From positions 1,047,399-1,111,398 of the forward strand of contig SJOL01009709.1 of NCBI GenBank assembly GCA_004794785.1: DNA of 64,000 nt, written 5' to 3'. The position numbers and the translations under genes were made by a program. This document shows, piece after piece, positions 61,785 through 64,000 of the stretch. Below the pieces are notes generated by a model. That model was given only the letters and a program-made list of their open reading frames with translations, ran no database searches and was not told the DNA's origin. Numbering within the stretch: the first letter of the stretch is position 1; every line of letters starts with the position of its first letter. Source of the stretch: Opisthorchis felineus (Eukaryota; Platyhelminthes; Trematoda; Opisthorchiida; Opisthorchiidae).

Positions 61785-61880
61785 GTTACTTTTATGGTGT
61801 TTTATTTGGAACTGACGGGCATCTCCGCATGCGCCGTTTCCCTTCAAGTTACAGCGTGTCACATGCCAGTTGAGGATTAT
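61785..61880 (-). repeat. dispersed repeat family R5, copy B
   Basis: Shares cttcaagt...gtgtcacatgccagttgaggatt with 43590-43700 in the same orientation. On the minus strand it reads ILNWHVTRC, parallel to ILNWHFTRH in copy A. Confidence 0.45.
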
Positions 61881-64000
61881 GGATAGCTCGGGTGGGCTGC
61901 ATGATTTGAGATTTTTTGCTGAGATTGGCAACTGAATTGCATCTATTTGGAACCAGTTTGAACTCTCGTAAACGTCGAGATTTTTTGCAATCAGTGTGTT
62001 TCTTCAGTTTCAAATAATTTGGTGTTCAAATATAACGTAACGTTGATGAAAACACAAGGGTGTGCCCATCTGTTAAGTCTCAAGAAGGTTAAAACTGGTA
62101 CTAGATTGCCATAAGTATCAAAGCAACTTTACCACTAGTGTGTTAGCTTTAAGTAAGTTTACGGTAACATCCTGAATATAGTGTCACTTTAGACCTGAAG
62201 TTTCTTACTTGCGGTATATTCAGTCGAAGAATGTTATTAACGATAAACTCTGCTGGGATTCAGTTGAATCGTTCGTTAACATACATCTACTTTTCAAATG
62301 AGGAAGTAATTCATGAGGCGCTTTCGGCAAAAACCTTTTCCACTCAATACCCACAACTACTAAAAAATCAGGAGATTTGGACAGTCTGCTACAGGGAGCG
62401 TACACACGATAAGCCACGTAGGATTTCTCGGTCTGTTAGGTAGCTGCGCTGTTAACCAGGTCAAACCAACCAAGTAAAACGCCCAGTTGATTTTTTCAGG
62501 CTGTCTGCGTCAGGCTGGTCATAAATCAATTAAGGATGCTGATCTTGAAGTGTGTGGCCTACTTCGGATCTGGTAGACAGTATACACAGTATACACGGTC
62601 ATCATGTATTCGCAAAGGAACTGCAACCCCGTGGGTGAAACCAAACGCTGTGTTAACATATACAGTAGGCCAGAGCACAAGCAAACGTATGCTGACTAGA
62701 TCTGCGTGATACCCGATACTAAGAGTCTAGAGCCAAGTTCCCGGATCTCATCGGTCTGACGACCGATTCCGTTGTATAACGGCTGTACGGTTACTCGGTG
62801 ACTAAGTGGTTTTCGGGGTTCAACTCGACAATCTTTGCAGAGAAAGACTGCGGAGTGAGCAAATTTATCTGCAAACAAAAACAACTTGAGCCTGACTTTG
62901 TCAACTGATCTCCCAAATACCTCCCTCTTTAAGGTAACTGTTGCAGACCAGTTATCCCTGATAACCTGGGATCTTTGGAAATGTCACAACTAGGGAATTT
63001 ATTATAGCCATGAATAGCCTAAATTAGTAGACGAAACTAAAACCATCTGCCCTACGAATTCGACTTTTGCCAAGGGTCTATTTAGAAGGATAAGCCTCTA
63101 CTACTTTAGTGTGGCTAAAGAGTATTCCTTTGAACCTAAACGGTGGCTACTGATCCCGCCAAACTTCCTTAAGATGGGTCATACACTGCATAAAAACGTG
63201 TACTCGTCAATACCCTGAGATGCCATGACGATACTCACTGTTCAAAGGAACTACTCGAAAGAAATTCCCAAGGGAATTCTAATAGCAAACGGCTATTCGG
63301 ATAATTGCATCAAATCATACTACATTTGCTTAATGCAGTTATGAATGAAATATACATTTAGAATTTTGATAACATAATGACGATTGGTATAGCCGATTGA
63401 CGGTCGTTTCTGCTATTGCGAGTGTTTTTTCAACGACGTGAGATCAGGTGAGCCACAATAGTGCCATTCAGGTGTTCGCTTTTCCGTGACCGTACGTGAA
63501 GCGATTCTTTGGAAGACGTGTCCGTTCACCTGACAGACGTAACTAGCGTACTATTCACAAATTAATCAATCGAACGTTAGGAAAGAGTCGAAGTACATTG
63601 TGTGTGTTAAGCAACCAATCCCTAACAAACCGGTGACGATCGTTCCCTTGGTCGAAGTGGTTTGTCACTACAGGATCATTGTGGAAAAGCTGTTACTTTT
63701 GGATGGTAGCTTAATGTAGGAATTTGCTGAATTGGCTCAACCGCAGTACAACAGTTATGGATAATAAGAGCCATTTGCAGATTGCTGAGAAAATATTAGT
63801 TATTCTGTTTTCAAAAATGCCCTGTTCGATTTTACTCGAAATGCTGTCAGCTATAAACAGACCAATTGACCACTAGAATTTTCTGTTTGTAGACGGGATC
63901 GCTGAATAAAATGTGAATTAAATTTGCATCTCTGTTACATCCCGTACAGAAATGGGTGCACTAAGTTTCGATTGAATAATTTACTCACAAATACAGTCAA
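61881..64000. other. right end, no recognised gene
   Basis: Short frames only (plus 62231-62443, minus 62220-62417, minus 62696-62884). A good minus donor (TTT|GTGAGTAAA near 63988) lies at the edge, so an exon could begin outside the window. A small tandem AGTATACAC x2 is at about 62579-62597. Confidence 0.35.

Noticed and set aside
1..64000. CRISPR arrays, rRNA, spliced-leader RNA or bacterial/phage genes
   Set aside because: No regularly spaced repeats, no conserved rRNA blocks, no recognisable flatworm spliced-leader core and no operon-like gene packing were found.

Overview
The window is eukaryotic (metazoan) genomic DNA, not bacterial. It has no long tightly packed reading frames and no operons. 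It does have GT-AG exon boundaries, TA microsatellites beside assembly gaps, and a heavy load of decayed transposable-element sequence. The split CUB-domain exons, moderate AT content, tRNA-derived repeat heads and LINE / Ty3-gypsy fossils fit a repeat-rich invertebrate such as a flatworm. The phylum is inference; nothing seen here proves it.

The clearest gene lies on the minus strand at about 50.8-59.4 kb. Two exons (56060-56231 and 55019-55233) join in phase and together encode one complete CUB domain with conserved cysteines. A long final open exon (50768-51363) is compatible in phase and ends in a hydrophobic tail, suggesting a membrane- or GPI-anchored extracellular protein with several CUB modules. 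Weaker upstream exons (58722-58792, 59132-59270, perhaps 59358-59421) keep the same phase-1 module borders. At least one exon between 56.2 and 58.7 kb is missing from this model; an open frame at 58140-58508 is a candidate.

Elsewhere on the minus strand, 6849-7112 is a good candidate exon of a polytopic membrane protein, and 566-707 is a weaker unidentified exon. On the plus strand, 39828-39962 is an ambiguous exon-like stretch.

The rest is mostly transposon debris. A broken LINE (endonuclease-like part at 46.8-47.3 kb, reverse transcriptase part at 47.7-48.3 kb) sits on the plus strand. A second LINE piece lies at 18.25-18.48 kb (minus) and a possible third at 53.7-54.0 kb. Ty3/gypsy polymerase remnants occur at 37.8-38.16 kb and, less surely, at 8.7-9.07 and 23.8-24.2 kb. 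Five repeated-sequence pairs are visible inside the window. One pair (16546-16770 and 22287-22510) is nearly identical and so young; the others are old. Two runs of N (1361-1563, 16369-16545) abut TA repeats. No rRNA, intact tRNA, CRISPR array or complete mobile element was found.
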